Source: Fodinibacter sp963811825
GTDB taxonomy: Bacteria > Actinomycetota > Actinomycetes > Actinomycetales > Dermatophilaceae
NCBI GenBank assembly: GCA_963811825.1
Contig: CAWESS010000020.1
Span: 1-64,000 of the forward strand
Direction of reading: 5' to 3'
DNA: 64,000 bases
Shown here: positions 8,314 to 18,220 of the stretch, piece by piece
Layout of the letters: each line of letters begins with the position of its first letter
Position numbering within the stretch: the stretch's first letter is position 1
Translations under genes and position numbers: made by a program
The notes under the pieces: generated by a model
Seen by the model: the letters and a program-made list of their open reading frames with translations, nothing else
The model's database searches: none
What the model was told of the DNA's origin: nothing

Positions 8314-10076
8314 GCGAGCGACCCAACCGCTGGACGCCCGCCCGGGTGTCCAGCGTGCTGGTGGCGCTCGCCGTCGTCGTCCTGGTCATCCACCTGTGGG
8401 TGGTGCTCACCGTCCCGCACCGCGCGCCGCTTCGCTCGGTCGTGCGCGAGTTCCTCTTCGCCACGAGCTGGCTCGGCGTCGGCGTCGTCGCGCTGCAGGT
8501 CGGACGACCGGTCCTCGCCCGGTTGGTCCTGGCGTTCACGCTCGTCCTCGCCCTCAACTTCCCCGGGTCCTTCGGTTTCTACAGCGATGACGTGCTGCCT
8601 CGGCTGATGGTGACGATCACGGCGTTCCTCGTCCCCCTCCAGGCACCGGTCGGGGGCCACCTGCTGCTCGCGTACCCCACGGGACGGCTGGGCGGGCAGG
8701 CCGCGCGCCGGCTCGTGACGATCGGCTACGTGCTCGGGGTGACCGAGAGCGTGTGGTGGGGCTTCACCCACGCGTCGATCTCGGCCTGCGCCGGGTGCGC
8801 GACGTCGTACACCGTCGTCGTCGCGCCCGCCGCCGTGGACACGGCAGTCAGCAGCATCATCGGAGTGCTCTGGGCCGCCTTGGCCGTGGCACTGCTCGCG
8901 CAGCTGGTACAGCGATACCGCCGCGGCGGACACCGCCAGCGCCGACTCCTCCTGCTCCCGTACACCTCGATCGCCGTGCTCGTGATGATGTACGGCGTCC
9001 TCAGCCTCGTCGGCGCCCGGGAGCGCACCTCGGCGTGGGCCCTGTCCGTGGCCACCGTCATCACCTTCCAGGTGGTCGCGATGCTCGGGGTCCCGCTGTG
9101 CTTCCTCATCGGGCTGCTGCACGAGCGCCTCTCCTACCGGCGGATCGGTGAGCTCGTCGTGTCCATGTCCGGCGCCGACGACGCCGACCTCGAGCAGGCG
9201 CTGGCCGTGGCCCTCGGTGACCCCGACCTGCGGGTCGCCTACCCCGTCGGCGACTCGTTCGTCGACGGGTCGGGCCATCCCACGGGTCAGCCGTTGCCGG
9301 ACGAGCGGGCGGCGGTCACGGCGGTCGGAGATCCCGACACTCCGCTGGCGCTCATCCGGCACGACCGCTCGCTGAGCGACGAGCCGGCGCTGCTCACCGC
9401 TGCCGGGTCCGCGACCCGGCTGATCCTCGAGAACGCGCGCCTGCAGGCGAAGGTGCGTGCCCAGCTCATCGAGGTGCGCGAGTCACGGGCCCGCATCGTC
9501 ACGGCGACGAACGAGGCCCGGGTCCGCCTCGAACGGGACCTGCACGACGGAGCCCAGCAACGGCTGCTCGCGATCGGCATCGCCCTGCAGCTGCTGCGCC
9601 AGCAACCGGGCGACACCGCGCTGCTCGACGCCGCCGACGAAGAGCTGGTGAGCGCCCTCGGCGAGCTGCGCGACCTCGCATCCGGCATCCACCCGGCGGT
9701 CCTCACCGACCACGGTCTCGTCCCGGCGCTGCAGTCGCTGGCCGGTCGCCACGGCCAACGGGTCACCCTGCGGATGCCCACCGGCCCGGTCCGGCGGCTG
9801 CCAGCGCCGGTCGAGGCCGCGGCCTACTTCGCGGCTGCGGAGGCGGTCACCAATGCCCTCAAGCACGCCTCCCCCACCCGGGTGACGATGACCGTGGAGG
9901 AACGGGACGGCATCCTCGCCCTGACGGTGCACGACGACGGCGAGGGTGGCGCCGACCCGGCCGGCACCGGGCTCGTCGGGGTGCGGGACCGGCTCGCGGC
10001 GGTGGACGGGACCCTGCGGCTCGACACCGGCCCCGGGCTCGGCACGCGGCTGACGATGGAGATCCCGTGCGCCTGA
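8310..10076 (+). CDS. Membrane sensor histidine kinase (NarL/DesK class)
   Basis: 588 residues. The N-terminal half (about 15-270) holds around eight hydrophobic segments and serves as the membrane sensor. A linker of about 130 residues leads to the HisKA_3 dimerisation domain with the phosphorylatable His in ERDLHDGAQQRLL (His412). The HATPase domain has the N box AVTNALKHA and the G box HDDGEGG. This class pairs with LuxR-type regulators, and one is encoded immediately downstream with a 10-nt overlap. The signal is unknown. Cys residues in ACAGCATS (about residue 160) sit in a predicted extracytoplasmic loop and could be part of sensing. Confidence 0.92.
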   Translation: MSERPNRWTPARVSSVLVALAVVVLVIHLWVVLTVPHRAPLRSVVREFLFATSWLGVGVVALQVGRPVLARLVLAFTLVLALNFPGSFGFYSDDVLPRLMVTITAFLVPLQAPVGGHLLLAYPTGRLGGQAARRLVTIGYVLGVTESVWWGFTHASISACAGCATSYTVVVAPAAVDTAVSSIIGVLWAALAVALLAQLVQRYRRGGHRQRRLLLLPYTSIAVLVMMYGVLSLVGARERTSAWALSVATVITFQVVAMLGVPLCFLIGLLHERLSYRRIGELVVSMSGADDADLEQALAVALGDPDLRVAYPVGDSFVDGSGHPTGQPLPDERAAVTAVGDPDTPLALIRHDRSLSDEPALLTAAGSATRLILENARLQAKVRAQLIEVRESRARIVTATNEARVRLERDLHDGAQQRLLAIGIALQLLRQQPGDTALLDAADEELVSALGELRDLASGIHPAVLTDHGLVPALQSLAGRHGQRVTLRMPTGPVRRLPAPVEAAAYFAAAEAVTNALKHASPTRVTMTVEERDGILALTVHDDGEGGADPAGTGLVGVRDRLAAVDGTLRLDTGPGLGTRLTMEIPCA

Positions 10077-10711
10077 TCTGCGTCGACGACAACCTGCTCG
10101 TGCGGGCCGGGCTGGTGACGCTGCTCGGCGGCCGAGGGCACCAGGTCGTCGCGGTGGCGTCCGGCCCGGCGTCGGTGCCGGCGCTCGTGCGCACCCACGA
10201 GCCGGACGTCGTGCTGGTCGACATCCGGATGCCGCCCACGCACACCGACGAGGGGCTGCAGCTGGCCGTGGCGATCCGCACCCGGCACCCGGGAGTGGGG
10301 GTGCTCGTGCTCTCGCAGTACCTCGTCGCGTCCTACGCCACCCTGCTCCTCGAGCGGTCGCCGGAGCGCGTGGGGTACCTGCTCAAGGACAACGTCCTGC
10401 GCGCGGAGGTGCTCGACGCGGCGATCCGACGGGTGGCCGCGGGAGGGACCTTCGTCGACCCCGAGCTGGTCGACCTGCTCGTGCGGTCGGACTCGACCCT
10501 GGACGTACTGAGCGACCGTGAGCGCGAGGTGCTGCGACTCATGGCGGAAGGGCTCTCCGACCGCGGCATCGCGCAGGCCCTCACCGTGGGGCTGAGCACC
10601 GTCTACACCCACGTGCAGCACGTCTTCGCCAAGCTCGACCTGCCGGCCACCCCGTCGGACAACCGACGGGTGCGCGCGGTCGTCGCCTACCTCGCCAGCG
10701 AGGCGACCTGA
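10067..10711 (+). CDS. LuxR/NarL-family response regulator
   Basis: 214-residue two-domain regulator. The receiver has ICVDDNLLVR and the phosphorylation site Asp52 in VLVDIRMPP, with Lys in YLLKDNV. The C-terminal helix-turn-helix (about 145-195) reads LSDREREVLRLMAEGLSDRGIAQ as two pieces, followed by STVYTHVQHVFAKL. The GTG start lies inside the kinase gene with a 10-nt overlap, so the two are cotranslated and very likely cognate. Targets are unknown; the divergent HAF/beta-helix pair upstream is a possibility by position only. Confidence 0.92.
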   Translation: MRLICVDDNLLVRAGLVTLLGGRGHQVVAVASGPASVPALVRTHEPDVVLVDIRMPPTHTDEGLQLAVAIRTRHPGVGVLVLSQYLVASYATLLLERSPERVGYLLKDNVLRAEVLDAAIRRVAAGGTFVDPELVDLLVRSDSTLDVLSDREREVLRLMAEGLSDRGIAQALTVGLSTVYTHVQHVFAKLDLPATPSDNRRVRAVVAYLASEAT

Positions 10712-10769
10712 CGCGCGCCGGCCCTTCGCGCACCTCGCTGTCGGTGCCGGGTGAGAGGCTGACCCCCAC

Positions 10770-13700
10770 ATGTCAGACGACGTCCTCGACCGCTTCTCTC
10801 CCGCCACCGCCGCGTGGTTCAGGGGAAGTTTCAGCGCGCCCACGACGGCCCAGGAGGGTGCGTGGGAGGCGATCAGCAGCGGTCACCACGCCCTCGTCGT
10901 GGCCCCGACCGGGTCGGGCAAGACGCTGTCCGCGTTCCTGTGGGCGCTGGACCGACTCGCCAGCCAGCCGGTTCCCGAGGAGCGCAAGGAACGCTGCCGG
11001 GTGCTCTACGTCTCGCCGATGAAGGCGCTCGCCGTCGACGTCGAGCGCAACCTGCGCAGCCCTCTCGTGGGCATCCGCCACGCCGCCACCCGGCTGGGGC
11101 TGCCCGAGCCCGACATCACGGTCGCGGTGCGCTCGGGCGACACCCCCGCCGACGAGCGACGTGCCTTTGCGCGCACCCCCAGCGACGTCCTCATCACCAC
11201 GCCCGAGTCGCTCTTCCTCATCCTCACCTCCGCCGCGCGCGAGGCGCTCGCCGGGGTCGAGACCGTCATCCTCGACGAGGTGCACGCCATCGCCGGCAGC
11301 AAGCGCGGCGCCCACCTCGCACTCAGCCTCGAACGGCTCGACGCCCTCCTGCCCAGACCCGCCCAGCGGATCGGGCTGTCCGCCACCGTGCGCCCCGTCG
11401 AGGAGGTCGCCCGCTTCCTCGCCGGCGGTCGGCCGGTCGAGGTCGTCCAGCCCCCGTCCACGAAGAAGTGGGACCTCAAGGTCGTCGTCCCGGTGCCCGA
11501 CCTCGCCGAGATCGGGCAGCCGACGGGTGACCTCTCGGGGGCGGCATCCGGTCAGGAGCAGCGGGCCTCGATCTGGCCGCACGTCGAGGAGCGGATCGTC
11601 GACCTCGTCGCCACCCACACCTCGACCCTGGTCTTCTCCAACAGCCGCCGCCTGGCCGAGCGCCTCACCTCCCGGCTCAACGAGATCTGGCAGGAACGCA
11701 CGGAGGCCGCGGTCGACGCGGATGCCGGCACGTGCCGGCACCGCTGCCGGCACCGACGGCGTGGTGACGGCGCCCGCCCGCACCCCGGCGCAGGTCATGG
11801 CCCAGGCCGGCGCGTCGAGCGGGGCGCCGGCCGTGCTCGCCCGCGCCCACCACGGATCGGTGAGCAAGGAACAGCGCGCGAGCATCGAGGAGGACCTCAA
11901 GTCGGGTCAGCTGCCGGCCGTCGTCGCGACGAGCAGCCTCGAGCTCGGCATCGACATGGGCGCGGTCGACCTCGTGGTCCAGGTCGAGTCGCCACCGTCG
12001 GTCGCCTCCGGCCTGCAGCGGGTGGGCCGCGCCGGGCACCAGGTCGGCGCCGTCAGCCGGGGGGTGCTCTTCCCCAAGTTCCGCGGTGACCTCGTGCAGA
12101 CCGCGGTCGTCGTCGAGCGCATGCTCGCGGGGCAGATCGAGGCGCTGCACGTGCCGAGCAACCCCCTCGACGTCCTGGCCCAGCAGGTCGTCGCGATGTG
12201 CGCCCTCGACGAGTGGACCGTCGACGACGTCCTCGCCCTGGCCCGGCGAAGCGCCCCGTACGCCTCGCTCACGCGCCCGGTCCTCGAGTCGGTGCTCGAC
12301 ATGCTCGCCGGGCGCTACCCGAGCGAGGAGTTCGCCGAGCTGCGCGCCCGGATCACCTGGGACCGCCTCGCCGACACCCTCACGGGGCGCCGCGGAGCCC
12401 AGCGTCTGGCCGTCACGTCCGGCGGCACCATCCCCGACCGCGGGCTGTACGCCGTCTTCCTCGCCACCGGTGAGGGCCCCGGGCGCCGGGTCGGTGAGCT
12501 CGACGAGGAGATGGTCTACGAGTCGCGGGTCGGCGACCTGTTCACCCTGGGCACGAGCACCTGGCGCATCGAGGACATCACCCACGACCGGGTGCTCGTC
12601 ACGCCGGCGCCGGGGCTGCCGGGGCGCCTGCCCTTCTGGAAGGGCGACTCGCTCGGCCGTCCCGCCGAGCTGGGCCGGGCCGTCGGCGCCTTCGTGCGCG
12701 AGGTCGAGGCCCTGACGCCGGCTGCCGCCCGCACCCGGGTCATGGCGGCCGGGCTCGACGACTGGGCCGCCGACAACCTGCTCACCTACCTGCGCGAGCA
12801 GCGCGAGGCAACGGGTCACGTACCCGACGACCGGACGATCGTCGTCGAGCGCTTCCGCGACGAGCTCGGCGACTGGCGGGTGGCGATCCACTCCCCGTTC
12901 GGCGCGCAGGTGCACGCCCCCTGGGCGCTGGCCGTCAGCGCCCGGATGCGCGACCGCTTCGGCGTCGACGTGCAGGCCATGCACGGCGACGACGGCATCG
13001 TCCTGCGCCTGCCCGACCTCGAGTTCGAGGACCTCGACGGCGTGCGCGAACGCGGGGTCGGCCGCGAGCTGCTCGACCTCGTGACCCTCGACCCCGACGA
13101 CGTGCGGGGCCTGGTCACCGAGGAGATCGGCGGATCCGCCCTGTTCGCGGCACGGTTTCGTGAGTGCGCCGCCCGCGCCCTGCTGCTCCCCCGGCGCCAG
13201 CCCAACCGGCGCCAGCCACTCTGGCAGCAGCGACAGCGGGCCTCGCAGCTGCTCGAGGTGGCCAGCCAGTACCCGTCCTTCCCCATCGTGCTCGAGGCGG
13301 TGCGCGAGTGCGTCCAGGACGTCTTCGACGTGCCGGGACTCGTCGACCTCATGCGCGACATCACCTCGCGCCGCGTGACCGTCGTCGACGTCGAGAGCGC
13401 GACCCCGTCGCCCTTCGCCAAGTCGCTGCTGTTCGGTTACGTCGCCCAGTTCCTCTACGAGGGCGACTCCCCGCTGGCCGAGCGGCGGGCCGCCGCCCTG
13501 GCCCTCGACCCCAGCCTGCTGGCCGAGCTGCTGGGCACGAGTGAGGGCCTGGCGCTTCGCGACCTGCTCGACGCCGAGCAGGTCGCCCGTACCGAGGCCG
13601 AGCTGCAACGGCTCACTCCCGAGCGGGCCGCCCGCGACGGCGATGACGTGCTGGACCTGGTGCGTTCCCTCGGTCCGCTCCCCGCGGACGGCATCCTCGC

Positions 13701-15502
13701 GCGGTGCCGCGAGGGCACCACGGGTGAGGACGTCAGCTCGATGGCTCACCGAGCTCGCCGGCGCCCGGCAGGTCATCGCGGTCCGCGTGGCGGGAGAGGA
13801 CCGCTGGTCGGCCATCGAGGATGCCTCGCGCCTGCGCGACGCCCTCGGTGTGTCCCTGCCACCCGGGGTCCCCCAGACCTTCCTCGAGCCCGTGACCGAC
13901 CCCCTGGGCGACCTCGTCGCGCGCTACGCCCGCACCCACGTGCCGTTCCACGCCGCCGAGGTGGCGCGGGCCTACGGCCTGGGTGTCGCCGTGGCCACCA
14001 CTGCGCTGAGTCGCCTCATCGCCACGGGCCGCGTCGTCCAGGGCGAGCTGCTGCCCAACGGCGCCGGCGGCACGGAGTTCTGCGATGCCGAGGTGCTGCG
14101 CCTGCTGCGCCGTCGGTCACTGGCGGCGCTGCGGGCGGAGGTCGAGCCGGTCACCCCGGTCGAGCTCTCCCGGTTCCTCCTCGGGTGGCAGGGGGTCGGC
14201 GGCCGGCTGCGCGGGCGGGAAGGCCTGTTGCGCGTGGTCGAGCAGCTGAGCGGTGCGGTACTTCCGGCCAGCGCGATCGAGTCGCTGGTGCTGCCCTCTC
14301 GCGTCACCGACTACTCCCCCGGCCTGCTCGACGAGCTCATGTCCACCGGTGAGGTGCTCTGGTGCGGCCACGGGTCGCTGCCCGGCGACGACGGCTGGCT
14401 CTCGCTCCACCTCGCCGACTCCGCGCACCTCACGCTGCCCGGCCCGGACCCCGACCTCGTTCCCGGGGAACAGGGACTCGCCGTGCTCGACGCCCTGGCC
14501 GGCGGTGGCGCGCACTTCTTCCGCACCCTGTCCGACCACGTCGGCTCCACCGACGACGAGGCCCTCACCACGACCCTCTGGGACCTCGTGTGGTCCGGGC
14601 GCGTCACCGGCGACACCTTCGCTCCGGTGCGGGCGCTGCTCGGCGGCGGGCGCACCGCGCACCGGCGCACGGCATCCGGCCCGAGACGAACCCGGTATGC
14701 CGGTCGCCGCGGTCCGCTCGGAGGGTTGGGTGCCGCCCCGGCCCGACCGTCACTGCCCAGCCGCACCGGCCCGGCGAAGGTCACCGGACGTTGGTCACTC
14801 CTGCCCCCTGTCGACCTCGACCCGACCCTGCGCGCCTACGCCAACGCCGAGCTGCTCCTCGACCGGCACGGCATCCTCACCCGCGGCGCGACCGTGGCCG
14901 AGGACGTCCCGGGCGGGTTCGCCGCCCTCTACCGGGTGCTGGCCCGGGCCGAGGAGGCCGGTCGGGTGCGCCGCGGCTACTTCGTCGAAGGCCTGGGCGC
15001 CTCCCAGTTCGGCACGACCGGTGCGGTCGACCGGCTGCGCAGCGGCACGGGCGGCGTCGGCACGAGCGGTCGCGACCGAAGCACCGCCCCACCCACCGCC
15101 GTCGTCCTCGCGACGAGCGACCCGGCCAACCCCTACGGCGGCGCGCTGCCCTGGCCCGACCGGGCGGTCGACCTCGCCGCCGAGGACGGAACCACCACCG
15201 ACAAGCGGCGACGGCACCAGCCGGGGCGAAAGGCCGGGGCCGTCGTCGTGCTCGTCGACGGCGAGCTCGTGCTCTACGTCGAGCGGGGCGGCAAGACGCT
15301 GCTCACCTCGTCCGAGGACCCGGCCCTCCTGCGGGCGGCTGCCGGAGCCCTCGCGGATGCCGTGCGTGGCGGCAGCCTGGGACGGATCACCGTCGAGAAG
15401 GCCGATGGCGGTCAGCTGCTGGGCTCGGACCACCCCGTCATCCCGGCACTCGAGGAGGCCGGGTTCCACCTCACGCCGCGCGGCCTGCGGATGCGTCGCT
15501 GA
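10770..15502 (+). CDS. lhr: ATP-dependent helicase Lhr (two frame breaks)
   Basis: Large superfamily 2 helicase of DNA repair; 1,576 residues after repair of two frame breaks, the usual length for bacterial Lhr. Motif I APTGSGKT is near residue 50, motif II is ILDEVHAI, motif III is LSATVRP, and motif VI lies in GLQRVGRAGHQ. The C-terminal Lhr-core and winged-helix regions follow to the end (GLRMRR). The frame slips near 11722 (within GCGGATGCC) and near 13741 (CTCGATGGC); deletion of one base at each restores a continuous protein. Conservation on both sides suggests sequence error rather than decay. The 3' end overlaps a convergent gene by 32 nt. Confidence 0.9.
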
Positions 15503-15902
15503 CCAGGGCGCGGGCCGCCCGCCAGGTGAGGACGGCCACCGCCGCGCTCACCGGTGCCCAGAGGGCGCGTTCGGCAGGGCTCGGGGATACGAGGTTGAGC
15601 GCAGCACCGGCGGTGCTGACCGCACACACTCCCCGGAGCAGCACGCTCTGGGCCCGGACAGAGGGCGGACGACTGGTCGCGACCGCAACGGTCACCGCCC
15701 CCCAGAACACCGCGGCGCCGGTCGAGGCCACCCGGAGGTCGGTGGGCAGGACGCCGTCGTGACTCCCGCCCCAGGCGAGCCGCCCCCACGGGGCACCAGC
15801 GGCCAGCGACACCTGGAAGGCCGTGATCCCGGCGAGCAACAGGCTGGCTGCGGCACGCTCCCTCCCACCGGGGCCCGCGAACAGGTCGTCAACATATCTC
15901 AT
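15471..15902 (-). CDS. Small membrane protein next to a PadR regulator
   Basis: 143 residues, start ATG at 15902 (MRYVDDLFAG). Four hydrophobic segments are apparent, for example AAASLLLAGITAFQVSLAAG, AAVFWGAVTVAVATS and AAVAVLTWRAARALV. I do not recognise the family. The start codon lies in the 3-nt centre of a perfect 9-bp inverted repeat, and the gene is divergent from a PadR gene 30 nt away, so it is almost certainly that regulator's target. PadR targets are often membrane or efflux proteins. The last 32 nt overlap the end of lhr on the opposite strand. Confidence 0.75.
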   Translation of the reverse strand: MRYVDDLFAGPGGRERAAASLLLAGITAFQVSLAAGAPWGRLAWGGSHDGVLPTDLRVASTGAAVFWGAVTVAVATSRPPSVRAQSVLLRGVCAVSTAGAALNLVSPSPAERALWAPVSAAVAVLTWRAARALVSDASAGRAA

Positions 15903-15911
15903 AGATATGTT
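15891..15911. promoter_or_regulatory. PadR-type palindromic operator
   Basis: Perfect 21-bp palindrome: AACATATCT, 3 nt, AGATATGTT. It is A+T-rich in a 72% G+C region, encloses the start codon of the leftward membrane-protein gene, and ends 9 nt before the -10 box of the rightward PadR gene. Its ACAT...ATGT ends resemble PadR-family operators. Binding is inferred. Confidence 0.7.
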
Positions 15912-15920
15912 TCTAGCAGA

Positions 15921-15926
15921 TAGCAT
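15921..15926 (+). promoter_or_regulatory. -10 element of the padR gene (leaderless)
   Basis: TAGCAT lies exactly 6 nt before the GTG start at 15933. No ribosome-binding site is present, so the transcript is probably leaderless. Confidence 0.5.
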
Positions 15927-15932
15927 GGCCCG

Positions 15933-16511
15933 GTGGCCAGACATTCGCAGACCGAGGTCGCCGTCCTCGGCGCGCTGTCGACCGGGCCGATGAGCGGCTA
16001 CGAGGTGCGCCGCGCGATCACCGAGGTCCTCGGCCACTTCTGGCACGAGAGCTACGGCCAGATCTACCCCTGCCTGACGGCGCTCGAGGCGGCAGGGTCG
16101 GTGCGCCGCACCGGGCCCGGCCGCACGTCCGGGACGGTCTTCCAGATCACGCCGGCCGGCGAGGACCGGCTGCGCTCGCTCCTCGCCGAGCCGCACACCA
16201 CTCCCCCCGCACGCAACGGTCTCCTCCTGCGGCTGTTCTTCGGCGACCACCTCGCCGACGGAGAGGCGCAGAACCTCCTGGAACAGGCCCGTGACCGGGC
16301 CCGCGCAGCGCTCGAGCACTACGCGCAGATGCGCGACGAGATCAGGGGCGACGGTCGACTGGGCGCGCGAGCAGGCCCTGCGCGAGCCATCACCCTGTCC
16401 TTCGGAGAGCACGTGGCCCGGGCCCAGCTGACCTGGGCCCAGGAGTCGCTCGAGACCCTCGCGGCCCTGGATGCCCCGACCGAGGAGGGGACACCCCGTG
16501 CCCGAGGGTGA
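15933..16511 (+). CDS. PadR-family transcriptional regulator
   Basis: 192 residues from a GTG start. The N-terminal winged helix has the PadR signature: VLGALSTGPMSGYEVRRAI, then HESYGQIYPCLTALEAAGSV and the wing TSGTVFQITPAGEDRL. The C-terminal part (about 95-180) is the helical dimerisation domain (Vir_act_alpha_C type). It is divergent from the membrane protein, with a shared palindrome between them. The 3' end overlaps the nei2 start by 14 nt. The ligand is unknown. Confidence 0.92.
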   Translation: MARHSQTEVAVLGALSTGPMSGYEVRRAITEVLGHFWHESYGQIYPCLTALEAAGSVRRTGPGRTSGTVFQITPAGEDRLRSLLAEPHTTPPARNGLLLRLFFGDHLADGEAQNLLEQARDRARAALEHYAQMRDEIRGDGRLGARAGPARAITLSFGEHVARAQLTWAQESLETLAALDAPTEEGTPRARG

Positions 16512-17349
16512 CACCGTCCACCGCACCGCAGACCGCCTGCACCGGGCCCTGGCCGGGCGGGTCGTCCAGCGGGCCGAGCTGCGCTGGCCCCGGGTGCCGG
16601 ACGTCGACCTCGCCGGGGCCCGCACCCTCGAGGTGGTCGCCCGCGGCAAGCACCTGCTCCACCGCTTCGACACCGGCGCGACTCTGCACACCCACCTGCG
16701 GATGGAGGGCCAGTGGCGCATCGAGCACCCGGGGGCAGACACCCAGCGAGCCCTGCGCCGCACCGACCTGCGCGCTGCCGTCCTCACCGACGAGTGGTCG
16801 GCCGTGGGGCTGCGGCTCGGGATGCTCGACCTCGTCCCCACCACGCGCGAGGGCGACCTCGTCGGGCACCTCGGCCCGGACGTCCTGGGCAGCGACTGGG
16901 ACCCCGCCCGCGTCGCGGCGCGGCTCACGGCATCCGAGGTCTTCGTCGGCGACCTCCTGCTGGACCAGCGGGTGCTCTCCGGGGTGGGCACGTTCTGGGC
17001 CAGCGAGATCCTCTTCCTCGAGCGCGTGCTGCCGTGGACGCCCGGCAGCGACCTCGACGACGCCGTGGCCGCGAGGATCACCGACCGGTTGCACCGTCTC
17101 ATGGACCTCGCCCGGCGCACCGGCTGGCAGGCGAGCACCGGGCTGCAGCGATCCGGCGAGGAGGCCTACGTGCATGCCCGATCGGGTCGCCCCTGCCGCA
17201 GGTGCGGCGACACGGTACGGGTGGCGATGACCGGGGTGCCCCCTCGCCAGCGCACGCTGTTCTCGTGCCCGACGTGCCAGGGCGGGCTCGCGCCCACCGA
17301 CGACGGGCGGGTACAGCGACCTCTCGGCAGTGGTCGGTCAGGCCGCTGA
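16498..17349 (+). CDS. Fpg/Nei-family DNA glycosylase/AP lyase (Nei2-like)
   Basis: Base-excision repair glycosylase for oxidised bases. The GTG start at 16498 gives MPEGDTVHR, whose Pro2 and Glu3 are the catalytic residues; any other start would lose them. 283 residues. The helix-two-turn-helix region contains the family Lys/Asn equivalents near LLLDQRVLSGVGTFWASEIL. The C-terminal zinc finger is intact: CRRCG, then SCPTC. The gene overlaps the end of padR by 14 nt and meets clgR tail to tail with a 12-nt overlap. Confidence 0.92.
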   Translation: MPEGDTVHRTADRLHRALAGRVVQRAELRWPRVPDVDLAGARTLEVVARGKHLLHRFDTGATLHTHLRMEGQWRIEHPGADTQRALRRTDLRAAVLTDEWSAVGLRLGMLDLVPTTREGDLVGHLGPDVLGSDWDPARVAARLTASEVFVGDLLLDQRVLSGVGTFWASEILFLERVLPWTPGSDLDDAVAARITDRLHRLMDLARRTGWQASTGLQRSGEEAYVHARSGRPCRRCGDTVRVAMTGVPPRQRTLFSCPTCQGGLAPTDDGRVQRPLGSGRSGR

Positions 17350-17646
17350 GGCGGAGACCTGGTCGGCATCCACAGCGGGAGCGACGGGCAGGGCCACCGG
17401 GGCGGCGAAGGTCTCGACCCGCTCGACGCGGTCCCGGACCAGCTCGAGCACCTCGGACAGGCTCAGCCCCAGGCCGGTGCACACCGCGGCCAGCAACTCC
17501 GAGGACGCCTCCTTGGTGCCGCGCTCGAGCTCGCTGAGGTAACCCAGGGAGACAGCAGAGGACGAGGCCACGTCACGCAGGGTGCGACCCTGGTCCTGAC
17601 GGATCTCTCGCAGGACCTCACCGAGCTCGTGGCGCAACAGGATCAC
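17338..17646 (-). CDS. clgR: XRE-family regulator ClgR-like
   Basis: 102 residues with an N-terminal helix-turn-helix (GRTLRDVASSSAVSLGYLSE and LERGTKEASSELLAAVCTGL) followed by an Ala/Val-rich tail. In Actinobacteria ClgR activates clp protease and stress genes and is encoded next to cinA and pgsA, exactly as here (pgsA - cinA - clgR). The helix-turn-helix is read directly; the ClgR identity rests on that gene order. The 88-nt gap to cinA may hold its own promoter. Confidence 0.85.
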   Translation of the reverse strand: MILLRHELGEVLREIRQDQGRTLRDVASSSAVSLGYLSELERGTKEASSELLAAVCTGLGLSLSEVLELVRDRVERVETFAAPVALPVAPAVDADQVSASAA

Positions 17647-17734
17647 GGCGCGTCCTCTCCCTGGTCCGTACTGGCCGGTCGTTCCGGCCGAGCTCCACCG
17701 TACCCCGCGGGACCGTCACCGTCGCGAAGGTTCT

Positions 17735-18220
17735 TCAGGAGGCCGGCCAGCAGGCTGAGAGCGGACCGCGCACGGTGGCCGCGCGGATCTGCTCCCGGTT
17801 GCCACTCAACGACAGCTGCTCCACGAGGATTCCCCACGGCCCGCTGGCGCCGACGAACACGGTCCCGGGAGGCCTCCCGTCGGCCGGGTCGGGGCCTGCC
17901 ACACCCGTCGTCGACACCCCGACGTCGCACCCCAGCACGGCGCACACCCCCTGAGCGAGCTCGGCCGCCACGGCCCGCGACACCGCACCCTCTCGGGCGA
18001 GCACCTCGCGGTCGACCCGCAGGACGTCGGCCTTGACCTCACTCGCGTAGGCGACGACCCCGCCGCGCACGACGGCGGAAGCCCCCGGCACGCTCGTGAG
18101 CGCACCGCACACCAGCCCCCCGGTCAGCGACTCCGCCGTGCCGATCGTCAGGCCCAGGTCCCGCAACCGGGCGACGAGGGCCGACGCACCGGCATCCGGG
18201 TGCCCGACGTCCGCGATCAC
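17735..18220 (-). CDS. cinA: CinA C-terminal-domain protein (nicotinamide-nucleotide amidase)
   Basis: 161-residue single-domain CinA. This domain (PncC) deamidates nicotinamide mononucleotide to nicotinic acid mononucleotide in NAD recycling. Visible family motifs are TIGTAESLTGGLV near the start, GGVVAYASEVK and TGVAGPDPADG. The N-terminal molybdopterin-like domain found in longer CinA proteins is absent. The GTG start overlaps the pgsA stop by 4 nt (GTGA), and the gene lies in the conserved rimO - pgsA - cinA - clgR order. Confidence 0.9.
   Translation of the reverse strand: MIADVGHPDAGASALVARLRDLGLTIGTAESLTGGLVCGALTSVPGASAVVRGGVVAYASEVKADVLRVDREVLAREGAVSRAVAAELAQGVCAVLGCDVGVSTTGVAGPDPADGRPPGTVFVGASGPWGILVEQLSLSGNREQIRAATVRGPLSACWPAS

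Noticed and set aside
11722..13741. Programmed ribosomal frameshifting in lhr
   Set aside because: No slippery heptamer with a downstream stem is apparent, and similar breaks occur in many unrelated genes including dapA.
11677..13815. A 712-codon open frame antisense to lhr
   Set aside because: No recognisable motif or start context; lhr on the other strand is strongly conserved.
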